A stretch of DNA of 64,000 nucleotides, taken from positions 5,131,001-5,195,000 of the forward strand of contig OZ014411.1 in the NCBI GenBank assembly GCA_963965975.1, written 5' to 3'. Under the pieces are notes generated by a model. The model made no database searches, was not told the DNA's origin, and saw nothing but the letters and a program-made list of their open reading frames with translations. This document shows positions 35,301 through 48,200 of this stretch, in pieces. The stretch is from Xestospongia bergquistia (Eukaryota; Porifera; Demospongiae; Haplosclerida; Petrosiidae). Every line of letters starts with the position of its first letter. The first letter of the stretch is position 1. Made by a program: the position numbers and the translations under genes.

Positions 35301-38066
35301 ATAACCTAGCATGAGAAAATAAAAGACAACAAGTATAACAATGATTTTATCAAATTGTATCAACTATTTAACCACAGTTCATTAATAAAATGTTATTTTT
35401 TGGTGACTCAGGAATATCTATTAAACTGTTACATATATTAACACAAACATATAAAAAACTTAATAAAAACACAATAACTGCAAAGAAGCCATTGTTTGTG
35501 CAAGTGTATAGATCACATGATCTATTTCTTAATAATAATAGTTTATACAATGTATATTTAGGTTTAATAGTACAATACTACTAATCTACTTTGTAAATGA
35601 CTTTAATAACCATCATACATTGTCTACATTTTATTCTACATACTGTTTTTTTATTTTGTCACTTAACATTAGCACTTAGTCTATTATACATAATCTTGTT
35701 ATAATATTTCATTCGATTATGAAAATAATATTTATGGCAATTAAGAAAAGGGAACATCACATCATTTATAGCTTCAATCACACTTAAGCACTGTTGTAGG
35801 AGTACTGCTCAACACAGAGGTTAGTATAAGATAATTTTTATCATTTCTGTTAATACATTTCAATAAACAATTTTTTAGACTATCATATAGACACAATGAT
35901 ATCTGATTAATTCTGGATTACTTACCTAACTGTTGACTATACGATAACCATTTATCACTTCTTCCTTTGTCAGTTAAAATATAAACCTAAAACAAAATAA
36001 ATACAATAATAAGATATAAATAAAATATAATGCCTTAAAATTTTTTAAGAAGGTAATTTTGTTTCTGCAAACTACTGTTTTCCTCATAATAATAAACTGG
36101 AGAGTTAACAGACATTATGATGTTGTTAAAAAGCACTTTAGAGGACACTGTACAGTATGAAAAGTTGACGAGGATTTTAATTCAGTAATTACATGACTCA
36201 CCAAATTAAACTAAATGTTCATATTAATACTAAGAATTATTGTTAGAACTTTATAAATCGACAAAGATTTATCTGCTAAACAATATTTATATCAAAAACA
36301 ATACACAAATTTTATCCTTGCCAAGTTGTCATGTGACATTAGAGCCACTACATATAATGATGGCATACTCAATATTTTTCATCAAATCATTCCAAGCACA
36401 GCTATACTTATTTCTGGATCCTTCGTAAACTAGTCACTTGGTATCTTAGGAGAGAGACTATCATATTATACTAATTACCCATTAGTTATTAAGGTGCTAG
36501 ATATATCAATCTCTAGTTGTTAGGACCCCATTGTCTATTAGTGGTACAACATTGAATCTATATTTATACTGAATATCACAGTGTTACATGTGCTTTCTTT
36601 ATATCTAATGTCGTATCTAGTAATTACTGTGGTATCTTTATCTCTACATAGAACTATAGTCCAGCATTGCTGTCTATTCACTTAGAGATGAAGGGTCTAG
36701 CAGCATGCATACACCAAACTTGTTCTAGATGCTGCAGCAATTAATTAACACATCCTTTCATCATTATATAATGCCACAAACAGTTATGCCTACTACATTA
36801 ATTATTAAAAACAAATTCATAATTAATTTTAAGAAATTGATATATGTGTGTTGCCCTTGAAAAATGGTCCCACTGTAAACATGGGAACTCTGTAAAGACT
36901 TTCTTCCAAGCATTGAGTGTACATAGGGCTATAGTTGGTGCTGCATATATGCTCTTTCAGCTGGATTATGTCCAGCACACAGATATGATGTAAAAGTTAT
37001 ACCAAATATACAGCAATCATGGTGGCTATGTTCTTCCTACACTGGCAGAAAAATATTTGGCTCTTTAACACATATTATCACAGGAATTTGTGATTTTTCA
37101 TGAGGTGATAAATCAATATTTGACATGGAGTCAAAAACTTTTAGTCTACATGACAACTTAATTTTAAAAAATCTTCTATATTGTCCTTCTTTTGAGTAAA
37201 TAAATCTTAGAAGGCAGTTATCCTATATACATACAGGCAAGAAATGTCACATCAAACCTGATTCTTCTTCTGTATATAGTATAACTCAACCGTTCTCAAC
37301 TAAGAACCTCTTTGATTTTTTTCCTGATAACACACTTTCTGGTTTATGTACAATCTGGATATTTCCCTGAAGCAATCAATATATATGTGTATACTTGCTC
37401 AACTAGCCCATTCTCCATCAGTATCTTGATAGGTATTAAATGTGTCAAAACATGTTGTCATGTACAGACTGTAACAGACTAATTTTTATCTTCAGACTAA
37501 ACTTTTGTGTGACTGCATATTTTTAGGCCTTGCTGGACTAGTTATTTACTGGTCCAATTTTACTGTGACAGTGCTACTGGACCCTTCCTCTCTAGGTAAA
37601 GAGATAGCAATGCCAGACTAACTTGAACTAAAACATTTAAATTTATAGTCAATTCAAGAAATAACTATTATTTTTTAATACTCACCTGGTCGGGACTAAT
37701 GGTCTGTAGCCATGTTACTAATAAAGGAGCTAATCGAGATCGATGAGACTTTATCGCTGTTCTCACACTAACATAGATACTCCTCAAAACTTGGAGAGAC
37801 TTTGATCGGTAACGTCCTTCATTATTACAAGTAGATGGACCAGCAATACATTTATATGACGAGGACAGTACTTTTTTATTGTGGTGTGGGGAGGAGAGTA
37901 CTGTTTTATTGTGGGGTGGCGAGGAGAGTACTGCTTCGTCGTGGGATAGCGATTCTGGCAGTTTAACAAATGTAATCTTGGTTCTAAAGTTAACATAATA
38001 GAGGACTAAGATCAGTAATAATAATACCAGAAAAGAAAAGAAAACTTTAAACATTTGGTTGGCCAT
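32310..38066 (-). CDS. Fringe-like beta-1,3-N-acetylglucosaminyltransferase, copy A
   Basis: Seven exons: 37686-38066, 35926-35986, 35188-35305, 34305-34470, 33522-33604, 32797-32965 and 32310-32360. All have GT-AG borders and phases close, giving 342 residues. Residues 8-25 form a signal-anchor membrane segment, so a type II Golgi protein is expected. The catalytic part follows Fringe order: SHRSRLAPLLVTW, VYILTDKG, a Cys-rich SHNLCCKSG, WFCHIDDDMY with the metal-binding DxD at about 193-195, YIGRHPWPP, YAGGPVYCLS, and MDDVALG (about 287-288, the catalytic-acid region). Known Fringe enzymes add GlcNAc to O-fucose on Notch EGF repeats; the substrate here is unknown. The stem has three copies of a 10-residue VLSS..HNK unit. 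The protein ends 16 residues into exon 7 (HNLESLPEL then SKIYSMK), so the usual Fringe C-terminal tail is missing. Confidence 0.9.
32321..32497 (+). other. Exon-like open segment antisense to Fringe exon 7 (copy A)
   Basis: On the plus strand, 177 nt (59 codons, phase 0) lie between a good acceptor (tttatttcatag) and a good donor (CTGCAG then gtaaaac). The frame is also open in copies B (39285-39461) and C (54823-54999). The translation (ANFPNYAVSYVLLLKAKDSQ...) is not recognised. It could be an exon of an antisense gene, or chance conservation of a recent duplication. Confidence 0.3.
35340..35920. repeat. Intron 2 of Fringe copy A, near-identical in copies B and C
   Basis: This intron (equivalents 42540-43130 and 60120-60715) is almost unchanged among the three genes, including a plus-strand open frame of about 60-90 codons (FVQVYRSHDLFLNNNSLYN). 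Other introns of the same genes have clearly diverged or gained insertions. I read the frame as incidental. Confidence 0.6.
35987..37685. other. Intron 1 of Fringe copy A
   Basis: This AT-rich intron is the uninterrupted counterpart of the copy B intron that holds the 7.7-kb transposon. The empty insertion site is at about 37552-37564 (tggtccaatttta). It also preserves the segments still visible in the copy D relic (near 36640-36720 and 37577-37660). No gene is supported. Confidence 0.7.
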
Positions 38067-38360
38067 TAGGAATGATGGTAACTTTTATATTAGTATACGG
38101 AGTATTACGGATTGGAAACGGTGCCATTTGGAACCCTCATAAAGGCCAGTGTGGTGCTATACGGATAATCATATTTATCAGATATCAGAGAAGCTACGGT
38201 ATTCTCTTATATGCAACTGTTGCAGTAGGTCCCATTCCCCTTGAAGTATTAAAACTAGTGGGGAGAAACAACCATAGTCCATGTCTCAATACCTTTGCTC
38301 ATAAATTCTTCTTTTCTCATGTTCATGCTTCCTGTAACAAGCAGCTAATAGTTGACTGAG
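38067..38360. promoter_or_regulatory. Upstream region of Fringe copy A
   Basis: The 290 bp between the copy A start codon and the next NFU1 fragment are conserved in copy B (53307-53915, interrupted by a MITE), so they travel with the unit and must hold its promoter if the genes are expressed. The stretch tagtatacggagtattacgg just upstream of the ATG also occurs near copy C. No defined motif was placed. Confidence 0.4.
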
Positions 38361-38790
38361 GGTGGAATGTCAACAGTTTGAGTAATAACACATTACAATT
38401 ATATCTTCTTATGTAGATTGAAGATGAGATAGATCCAGTTGAGAAGTTGGCTTTTGATCAGCTGGAAAAAAGCCTTGACCAGTACTAATTACTATGACCA
38501 TTTACCCACACTATTCATGTATTATATACCAGCTATTTGTTTCATCATTGTTTTCTTTTTATCTCAATAATAATAATAATAATCAATGCTGTGCAATTAA
38601 GTTATTTTTTTTGATTTGTGTTTATTTGTAGACAATATTATTAAAATTACACCTTCTACTCTTTGGATGTTTGAGTTGCACCACTTTGTCTCTGGGTAGA
38701 GCTTACAATGGAAGGAGAGGTACCTAAAGTGAATAACACAGTACACATCACATATATATCAATGTAATATGAAATAACTAATAATTGTAA
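38361..38790 (+). pseudogene. Duplicated NFU1 3' end, copy 2
   Basis: Starts with the same boundary sequence GGTGGAATGTCAACAG as the other copies. The last-exon frame has changed to [20 protein letters not shown], then DQY and stop: a 12-nt deletion removed part of the tail and moved the stop. The 3' flank (to about tatgaaataactaataattg) is retained. It lacks all other NFU1 exons. Confidence 0.92.
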
Positions 38791-39294
38791 TAGCCAGCAT
38801 CAAAAATAGTCAATAGATGACAATAAAGTTACAGTATATTATTGTCAAGTACATGTATTGTTTTACAATAATATTGAATTACTTTGTTTGATCAACTAAT
38901 GATGAAAATTTTCTATTAGTAACATTGAATTGTAATAGATTAACAGAGATCTGTATTGACAAGAAACAACACATACTAATAATTGACTGTTAATAAATAC
39001 GTTATATGTTAAATGTTATAATTATAATTATGAAACATATATAATATGTATATGTACATGTAGTCATGTACTATTGTAAATAACATTTAATTAGACTATA
39101 TAATACATCATGTATTAAATATAAAATGTAGTCTTTTTTGTTACTATTTTGACATTTAGTGTTCTACTGATAATACTATTTATTATCTGACACACAAAAC
39201 ATACCAGACAGTTCTATAATTATGTTAGGACACAGTTTTGTTTATTGCTGTTTGTATGTCCACCTGTATTATTTTATTTCATAGAGTATATTTT

Positions 39295-42200
39295 CTAAAG
39301 CTCAGGCAAACTTTCCAAATTATGCTGTAAGTTATTTACTATTATTAAAAGCTAAAGATTCACAGGCTATAGTGCTGCTAAGAAGAGTTTTCTCAAGTAA
39401 GAGAATGCTAAAGCTTCAAATAATCATGTCCAATACTGCAGCATTCACATTAGAGCTGCAGGTAAAACTATTTGCACTGCACTATTTTATATCAATTCTG
39501 TCTATTCCCCACCCCTAAATTGACTTAATAATATTAATTAGTTGTGATTTTTAGTTATAATTGCAGTTACCCAATTATAGTCATACTAGTTAGTGCTGTA
39601 TGGTTGCAGTGGTGTGATGTAATTTATTATATCTAATTATTTCATTGGTATTACACTGACTTCTGTAGTGTCATGATATTTAAATTATCTTCACTAAAAT
39701 ATTCTTAGTTGCTAACAACAACAACACTGGACTATATACATATATAACTATTTAGACATACTTGATTTTTAAAGTCAGGATCAGGAGTAGTCATCTCCAT
39801 GTATTGAAAGTGTATTTTAGGTACTTCAGTGAAGTCGTGTTTTCGAATAAGTTGTACCATAGAACCAAGAGCAACATCATCCATTACATCGTTGCTTATG
39901 TCAGCACAAGCTTTAATAAATGCTGTACCTCTATAAAGTGGATAGTATTCCCATTATAATCATACAAATAAATGAATTTCTGAACCAGGCAGTACTAAAA
40001 TTGTTTAAGATTATAACTGTAAAAAGTCATTGTATGTATATCACTGCATTCTCTATTGTTGGATGTTAATGACGATCTTGTTAAATTGATTGATAAATTG
40101 TGTAGTAGCAGTTAATCATGCAATTCAATTACTTGGAAAGTCATAGCTATTTATATGAGAGCTTTGTCTGTGCTTCTGTAGCATTCCTTACAATATTAGT
40201 ATCTATAAAATAATCTAAGAGTCATTTTTTACATGTCTATATTTTGAAAAAAAGATATTTAGTATTTCAGTATCAATATATTATAAGGATACTTTTACAC
40301 TTAATGATACAATCTATATGTACTACAAATGAAATGGGCCTGGATTCATTAACATATGTACTTGAGTAATCAATTAAAAATAAGTTTGGGCCTGCCTTTT
40401 ATTTCAGTATAATTATAATGATACATTAAACTTAATGATGCAATCTATATGTACTACAAATGGGGCCTGGATTCATTAACATATGTACTTGAGTAATCTA
40501 TCAAAAATAAGTTTGGGCCTGGATTTACTACCTTTTATTTCAGTATAATTATAATGATACATTAAACTTAATGATGCAATCTATATGTAACACAAATGGG
40601 CCTGGATTCATTAACATGAGTAATCAATCAAAAATAAGTTCTCTCATCAAAAATTAGTTGAACAACACAAGTGATGTTATATTTACACTAAGGACTGCTA
40701 TAGTATGGTATATATAATATAGTCTTCATTATACTGCACTGACCTAAGATATTTCTCAACATCCTTCATTAGTTTATAACTGAGACAATAGACAGGCCCT
40801 CCAGCATAACGAAATGTAGTCGCCACCTAGTAGATCGAATATGTAAAAGTTATAAATACATATACGCTCTGTTCATGTTGAGGATGACCGTTAACTCGGT
40901 GTTAATACTCTGGATAGTAATTGAGCACCATTGCTTGCTATACCAATAATAGATATGACCACTAGCATTATGAGTTACCAGTACAAGAAATAATCTAGTA
41001 ACTAACAAGAAAAATGCTACATAGCAGAGAATTCAGGTTTATTTGTTGACTTGGTAATTTTTCACAATTAAATCTACTAAATTTTCATATTAACATTACT
41101 GAATGTTGTCAGATTTTAATAAATTGTCAAACTTTACCCAAACACTATTTGGAAAGAATTCACCAAATATAACAGTACTTGATTCTGAGTATGAACTACC
41201 AGTTTTAAATTTGGTAGAAGAACTAGTCTATACTATACATATTTCCAAGAGGGCCTCAAAGTACATCTGCTGTAACAATGAATTTAATTTTGTGAACTTT
41301 GTCAATCCATATCTTTTGGTTAACAAATGATGAGTTTAAAATGAAGATTTAAGGTGCGCAAAAATTAACAGATTTAAAATCTATAATATTATTCTAATAC
41401 ATGTACATGAAAAAGTATCTATTAAAACAACAGAAGTGTACATGCATATAAAAATCTGTTTGGATAATAGTAAGATAGATAAAGAATTGTCTAAATTTTA
41501 AATGTAGCAATCTTACCGGTTTTATTTTATTGGGCATAGCATTTATAAAGCCTTGCATGCTGTTTGGTGGCCAGGGGTGGCGCCCAATATATCTAAACTC
41601 TTGAAAAGGGTTGTACTCTTGAAGTATTGACACCAGTAAAGGTATATTGATGTACATGTCATCATCAATATGACAGAACCACCTAAATGTAAAAGGATGA
41701 TTATTTTTGAAATCAATTCTATCAATTATAACATTAATTACTATATAGTAGGAAATATCAATGAGGATTTTAAATTCATTAAATTAAATAAACAAAATGT
41801 TTAAAATACAGATACATCTTAATAGAGTACCAATATTTTAACCCACCAAGCACCATTTTGGAAGCAATTCTCCAAATTAACCTGCTATATAGTACAAGTG
41901 TTTTAAGATAACATTTTTTTATCCAGCAAGCTTTCAAACCTACAGTTTTGTATCTGACTTATAAAGCAATTGACATATGTATAATTATTGATTACCTATA
42001 CCAGAACACCCTCAATTCACAATTACAATGAGTATTATATGACTGACTGATTGTTATTTTAAAGAAAAAAAAGCTCTTTGACATGCCTTTGCCATTAATA
42101 CAGCTTATACACCATTATTGTCATAGGACAACAATAAGAAGTGATACTTAATTCAGTAATTTAGTGTCTGTCTTTAAAATGTAGCCTACTTTTTTGTGAT

Positions 42201-45200
42201 TGCAGGAAAAAAATCATCAAGCAGTACACACCTTAATTGATGTTATTACAATGTATCCTATATTTTAGAAAAACATGAAGTACATTATACATGTAACTAA
42301 GTGTCAACACTTGATCATGGTTACATTCAATATCAACAAGAAACTAACATTCATGTACAAGTATCCTGTAACTAATATCTAGTACATAACCTACCCATAT
42401 TTCTTGCCTGCTTCTATTGCTTTATAAAATCCATTAAAATCAGCTCCTGATTTACAGCAAAGATTATGTGAATTATATCCTATTGGACATGGTGCGTGAT
42501 GCACAGTATAACCTAGTATGAGAGACAACAAGTATAATAATAATTTTAACAAATTGTATAAACTATTTAACCACAGTTCATTAATAAAATGTTATTTTTT
42601 GGTAACTCAGGAAACATCTACTTCAACTATTAAACTGTTACATATATTAACACAAACATATAAAACACTTAATAAAAACACATTAACTGTAGAGAAGCCA
42701 TTGTTTGTGCAAGTGTATAGATCACATGATCTATTTCTTAATAATAATAGTTTATACAATGTATATTTAGGTTTAATAGTACAATACTACTAATCTACTT
42801 TGTAAATGACTTTAATAACCATCATACATTGTCTACATTTTATTCTACATACTGTTTTTTTATTTTGTCACTTAACATTAGCACTTAGTCTATTATACAT
42901 AATCTTGTTATAATATTTCATTCAATTATGAAAATAATATTTATGGCAATTAAGAAAAGGAAACATCACATCATTTATAGCTTCAATCACACTTAAGCAC
43001 TGTTGTAGGAGTACTGCTCAACACAGAGGTTAGTATAAGATAATTTTTATCATTTCTGTTAATACATTTCAATAAACAATTTTTTAGACTATCATATAGA
43101 CACAATGATATCTGATTAATTCTGGATTACTTACCTAACTGTTGACTATACGATAACCATTTATCACTTCTTCCTTTGTCAGTTAAAATATAAACCTAAA
43201 ACAAAATAAATACAATAATAAGATATAAATAAAATATAATGCCTTAAAATTTTTTAAGAAGGTAATTTTGTTTCTGCAAACTACTGTTTTCCCCATAATA
43301 ATAAACTGGAGAGTTAAGTAACTAAATGTTCATATTAATACTAAGATTTATTGTTAGAACCTTATAAATTGACAAAGATTTATCTGCTAAACAATATTTA
43401 TATCAAAAACAATTCATAACTTTTATCCTTGCCAAGTTGTCATGTGACATTAGAGCCACTACATATAATGATGACATACTCAATATTTTTTATCAAATCA
43501 TTCCAAGCATAGCTATACTGATTTCTGGATCCTTCGTAAACTAGTCACTTGGTATCTTAGGAGAGTTACTATCATATTATACTAATTACCTGCTAGCTAT
43601 TAAGGTGCTAGATATATCAATCTCTAGTTGTTGGGACCCCATTGTCTATTAGTGGTACATCATTGAATCCATATTTATACTGAATATCACAGTGTTACAT
43701 GTGTTTTCTTTACATCTAATGTCATATCTAGTAATTACTGTGGTGCCTTCATCTCTACATAGAACTATAGTCTAGCATTGCTGTGTATTCACTTAGAGAT
43801 GAAGCGTCTAGCAGTATGCATATACCAAACTTGTTCTGCTGCATTACATACTGCAGCAATTAATTAACACATCCTTTTATCATGAACATCATTAAATAAT
43901 ACCACAAACAGTTATTCCTACTAGATTAATTATTAAAATAAATTCATAATTAATTTTAAGAAATTGTATGTGTGCTGCCCTTGCAAAAATGGTCCCGAGG
44001 ACAGAAAATTTCTGTCCTAGGTAGGATAGAAATTTTTGGTCCTAGGACTAGTTTGCCATGTAAGATTGGTCCCACTCTGAAAAAATGGCCTGCCACAGGG
44101 CTCAAAAAGTTAAGTTCTCAGGCTGAAAATTTTATTCCTTCTATTGAAAAATATGGTACCAGCCTGACAACACACACCTTTTATAAAAACTGACTTGCTA
44201 CAACTATAACAATAAATCATAATAAAATTACCTACTCATTCTTTATTTTTCACAAAAGTATAATACTATGATTACTTAATACAGGCTTTACAGAGCCAAC
44301 TAATATTATCTACTTCCTTTCCAAATAATATTGGGTACAGTTACATAACACCAATCTTGACATTGATAACACTGCACCATCTTGCTACCTACCCTCCAGT
44401 TGTCTACATTCACAATATTCAAGTACCAACACTCAATTAAGCAATTGTCCTATTTTTCTTTTTCACTGTAGACAATGGAATTCTGTAAAGACTCTTTCTT
44501 CCAAACATTGAAGTGTACATAGGGGCTATAGTTGGTGCTGCATATATGTCCAGCACACAGAGATATTCCAAAAGCTATAGCATATATATACTACAATCAT
44601 GGTGGCTATGTTGTTCCTGCACTGGTATACAAAATCAAGAAAAATATTTGGCTCTTCAACACATATTATCACAGCAATTTGTGATTTTTCATGAGATGAT
44701 AAATCAATATTTGACATGGAGTCAAAAACTTTTAGTCTACATGACAACTAAAAATCTTCTATATTGTCCTTCTTTTGAGTAAATAAATCTTAGAAGGCAG
44801 TTATCCTATATATATATACAGGCAAGAAATGTCACATCAAACCTGATTCTTCTTCTGTATATAGTATAACTCAACCGTTCTCAACTAAGAACCTCTTTGA
44901 TTTTTTTCCTGATAACACACTTTCTGGTTTATGTACAATCTGGATATTTCCCTGAAGCAATCGATATATGTGTATACTTGCTCAACTAGCCCATTCTCCA
45001 TCAGTATCTTGATAGGTAATAAATGTGTCAAAATATGTTGTCATGTACAGACTGTAACAGACTAATTTTTTATCTCCAGACTAAACTTTTGTGTGACTGC
45101 ACGTTTTTAGGCCTTGGTGGGCTGTTTGTTTACCAGACCAATTTAGTCTAGCTAGCTAGACCTTCCTCCTTTTTGATAAGCTGTCGGGCAGAGGAGGATC

Positions 45201-48200
45201 TAGAAGCGAACTAAACCCATTGAAATGTGGGGCAGTACTGCAATGTTTACATAGTGGTTATAAACTGTTATTACAATTGCCACGTGAACCCATGAGTTCT
45301 TTTTTCTGTGTTTGTTGTCCTACCAAATTGGAAGCTGAAATGCCACGCTATTGACTCTACACCCATGAAAAAATGGAATGAGGCAGTTCACTAACATAGG
45401 AAAGTGGTATTTTCGTCAACTTGGAATCCCCCTAGGAAACCCTTCTGATGACAAAGTTGGTTGCAAGGCCTGCTATAAACGTTTACAATGCTCTAGCACT
45501 AGAGAAAAGTCTAGTGAACCACCTGACAAGAGGTTTCGATCACCATCAATTGTCTCTAACAGTCCAAGTTCATCTCAGCCATCTAAACGACTAAGACAGC
45601 TGCTGCAAAAGAGCTATTTCCTGAAGATATCAAGGTATGTGGTCAAGACATTTGCTTGTTATTATGTGAGACTGTTTTATAGAATGGCATTGAAGAAGAA
45701 TCAACATTAACAGCTAACTCATTGCCGAAACAGTCACACATAAATAATAGAATTCACAGGTAACATAGCTGATAATTTAGTATAATTTACACCTTTTTAT
45801 TATACTTATATAGATAAATCCTACTGAAGTTAGACTCCTGGAAAATGCACACATAGTCAGAGGAAATACAAAATATGGTCCATGATGTTATTATTTTTAC
45901 TCATATTTAATAGGCTGAGTCATTTTGCTCTTTACTTGATAAAGCTAGTCCTACCATCATAGGATGCAGAGTCAATCATGAGCATAGAGAGAGTAGCTAA
46001 ATGTGTGGAATTAATAGTATTACAAACTATTGAGAGAGAATGTCAAACAGTATGCCTTTCTCAAAGAGTTAAATCAATTTTATGCCAAACTTCTGCTACA
46101 GCTTTACAAAACTTTACTTGGAATCACTTGTTGCATGAATGGAAAGAGAATGCTCCTAAATTTTATAAGTTTCTTCAAATTTCTAGTGGTATTACAGACT
46201 CTGACTCACTTGATCCTTTCATTGGATGTGCAGGTTAATTATCAGTTTCTAATAAAATTTGTTCATGGCCATATTCCTTATAGGAAGTATTCTTCTACGA
46301 AGACGAAACAGATTTATGAATGCTATTCAGCAACTGACAGGTTTAATTTTACACCATAGTAATGCCAGCGAAGAGGTAATACTAGAATAATTACAAACAT
46401 ACTATAATTATAAATTTAATTTGTAGGCACAAATTAGTCTTTGTCAGATAGGAATATGTGTTCACCCAACTACCACAAGAGCAAAGCTTGATTCTTTCTG
46501 TCAAGATCATGATGCTAAAGTTCAGGAGTGGATGCATCAACTATCAATTGATAAAGAGATCACTGGATTTCAAATTATTGGTGACAATGTTGATGTGTAT
46601 ATGTGAAAGCTCGTCATGAAAGAATGAATAGTAAAGCAAAAAGTATGCACTGGTTTCAGATATATGCCATTAAAAACAGAATTTCTGGTTCACATTTTCC
46701 TAATGATTTGCCATTGAACGATATACTAACTGTTCCGAACAGCATATTCATTCCAACAGTATCTGACTGTCTTAAACTTCGTTCCCATCTCATTATTTTG
46801 TGTTCTTGTGTTCTGATCAAGTATGTTCCTTTCTTTGTTGAATTTACAAGCTGTGTTGAAAAACATATTATTCACAACTATTCTGCTGAGATGTCTAAGC
46901 CATCTGAAATTGTGAGGACAATTTTTCATTTATTATTAATCATAATCTATCATTTTTTACCATTAAGATTCCACTTGGAGTCATTAGGAAACAAGAGACT
47001 AAAGGAGATGAAATGATTGATATTGTAGGACATGTACATCAATATGTGCCTATGAAGGATGGAGTGTTCTTTGGAGGGGATCAACTTACTGTTGAAAGGT
47101 GTAGATCAGCACAGAATGCAAAAATTCAATCAGTCAATCCTAAAGATCGACTACAAGGTTTGATACCTAAGGCTGAAAATTGGCATGCTAGAGTGAGATT
47201 CCTACAAGTAAATATATCTGAATTCAAATCATTTTGTGACAAATGCACCATGCATCAGATCAAAATTCTTTTGAATAGATCGAATGCTGTATTAGATCCC
47301 AAATCCAATTTTAATACTTATACTGATTTCTTGGATCTAATTACAGATGTCGTTTCTTGCCGCAGCAATGACTTTCTTTGGAATGGCAAATTTGCTATCA
47401 CCACCATCAACAAACGCACCAAGCTTGGAGATTTTACAAGGCTCATACAATGACAAACAAGAGTATTTAAATAAAGTTGTTGCAAGCATTGTCGACAAAT
47501 ACATTCTAAAACAAGTCAGTGGATATGAGGCAAAGACTGTGCAAACTAATTTACAGAAGATGGTGCTTTTAATTATGCTTGTTCTCTGCTTGCTTATGGT
47601 TTATTTGCATGTTGTTTATTAGATGTATCAAGAGAAGGAGATAGTGCAAGAACTCTTCTTTATTGGAAGTTTCTTCTACTTCACTTTAGGGAAGATCATG
47701 CAACCAAATATGCCCAAGAACCATTTTATCTTCTAGCACAAACAAATTCAGTTCTCACTCAACATGAATCTCATGAGTTGATATGGAACAGAACATGCTC
47801 AACAACAGGCAGACCTGGTAGCAATATTGAACTAGATTTGCACATGAAGCATTTAAATCATAATTTTAAAGATGATTTGAATACTTTCTGTCCTCATATA
47901 ACAGACAAAAGCATCCAATGAAGCAGTTATCCAATTGGAAAAGTTAATGAAATATTGAAAACTTTAGTCATGAACACAATGTCAATAAGGACATTGGAAG
48001 ACATAAAATACCTGAAACCCAGGATGATCTTCGTACAGTACTAAATGAACTTGTAACGTTTTTGAGAGAATTCCAGATCGTTACCATGCTGCCTATAAAC
48101 ACTTTGAGAGTTCTCCCTTTCAAAAAACAAATAAAAAATACTATAGGGCTTTACAAGTGACTAACTAGAAAACAAAAAGAACTATCCAAGTTATCAGTTA

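Noticed and set aside
42518..42793. Plus-strand open frame (91 codons) in Fringe intron 2, with relatives at 60104-60379 and 35390-35584
   Set aside because: It lies wholly within a near-identical duplicated intron, and copy A lacks the same start and part of the frame. Composition is AT-driven (Asn, Lys, Tyr, Leu) with no domain. Conservation follows from duplication.
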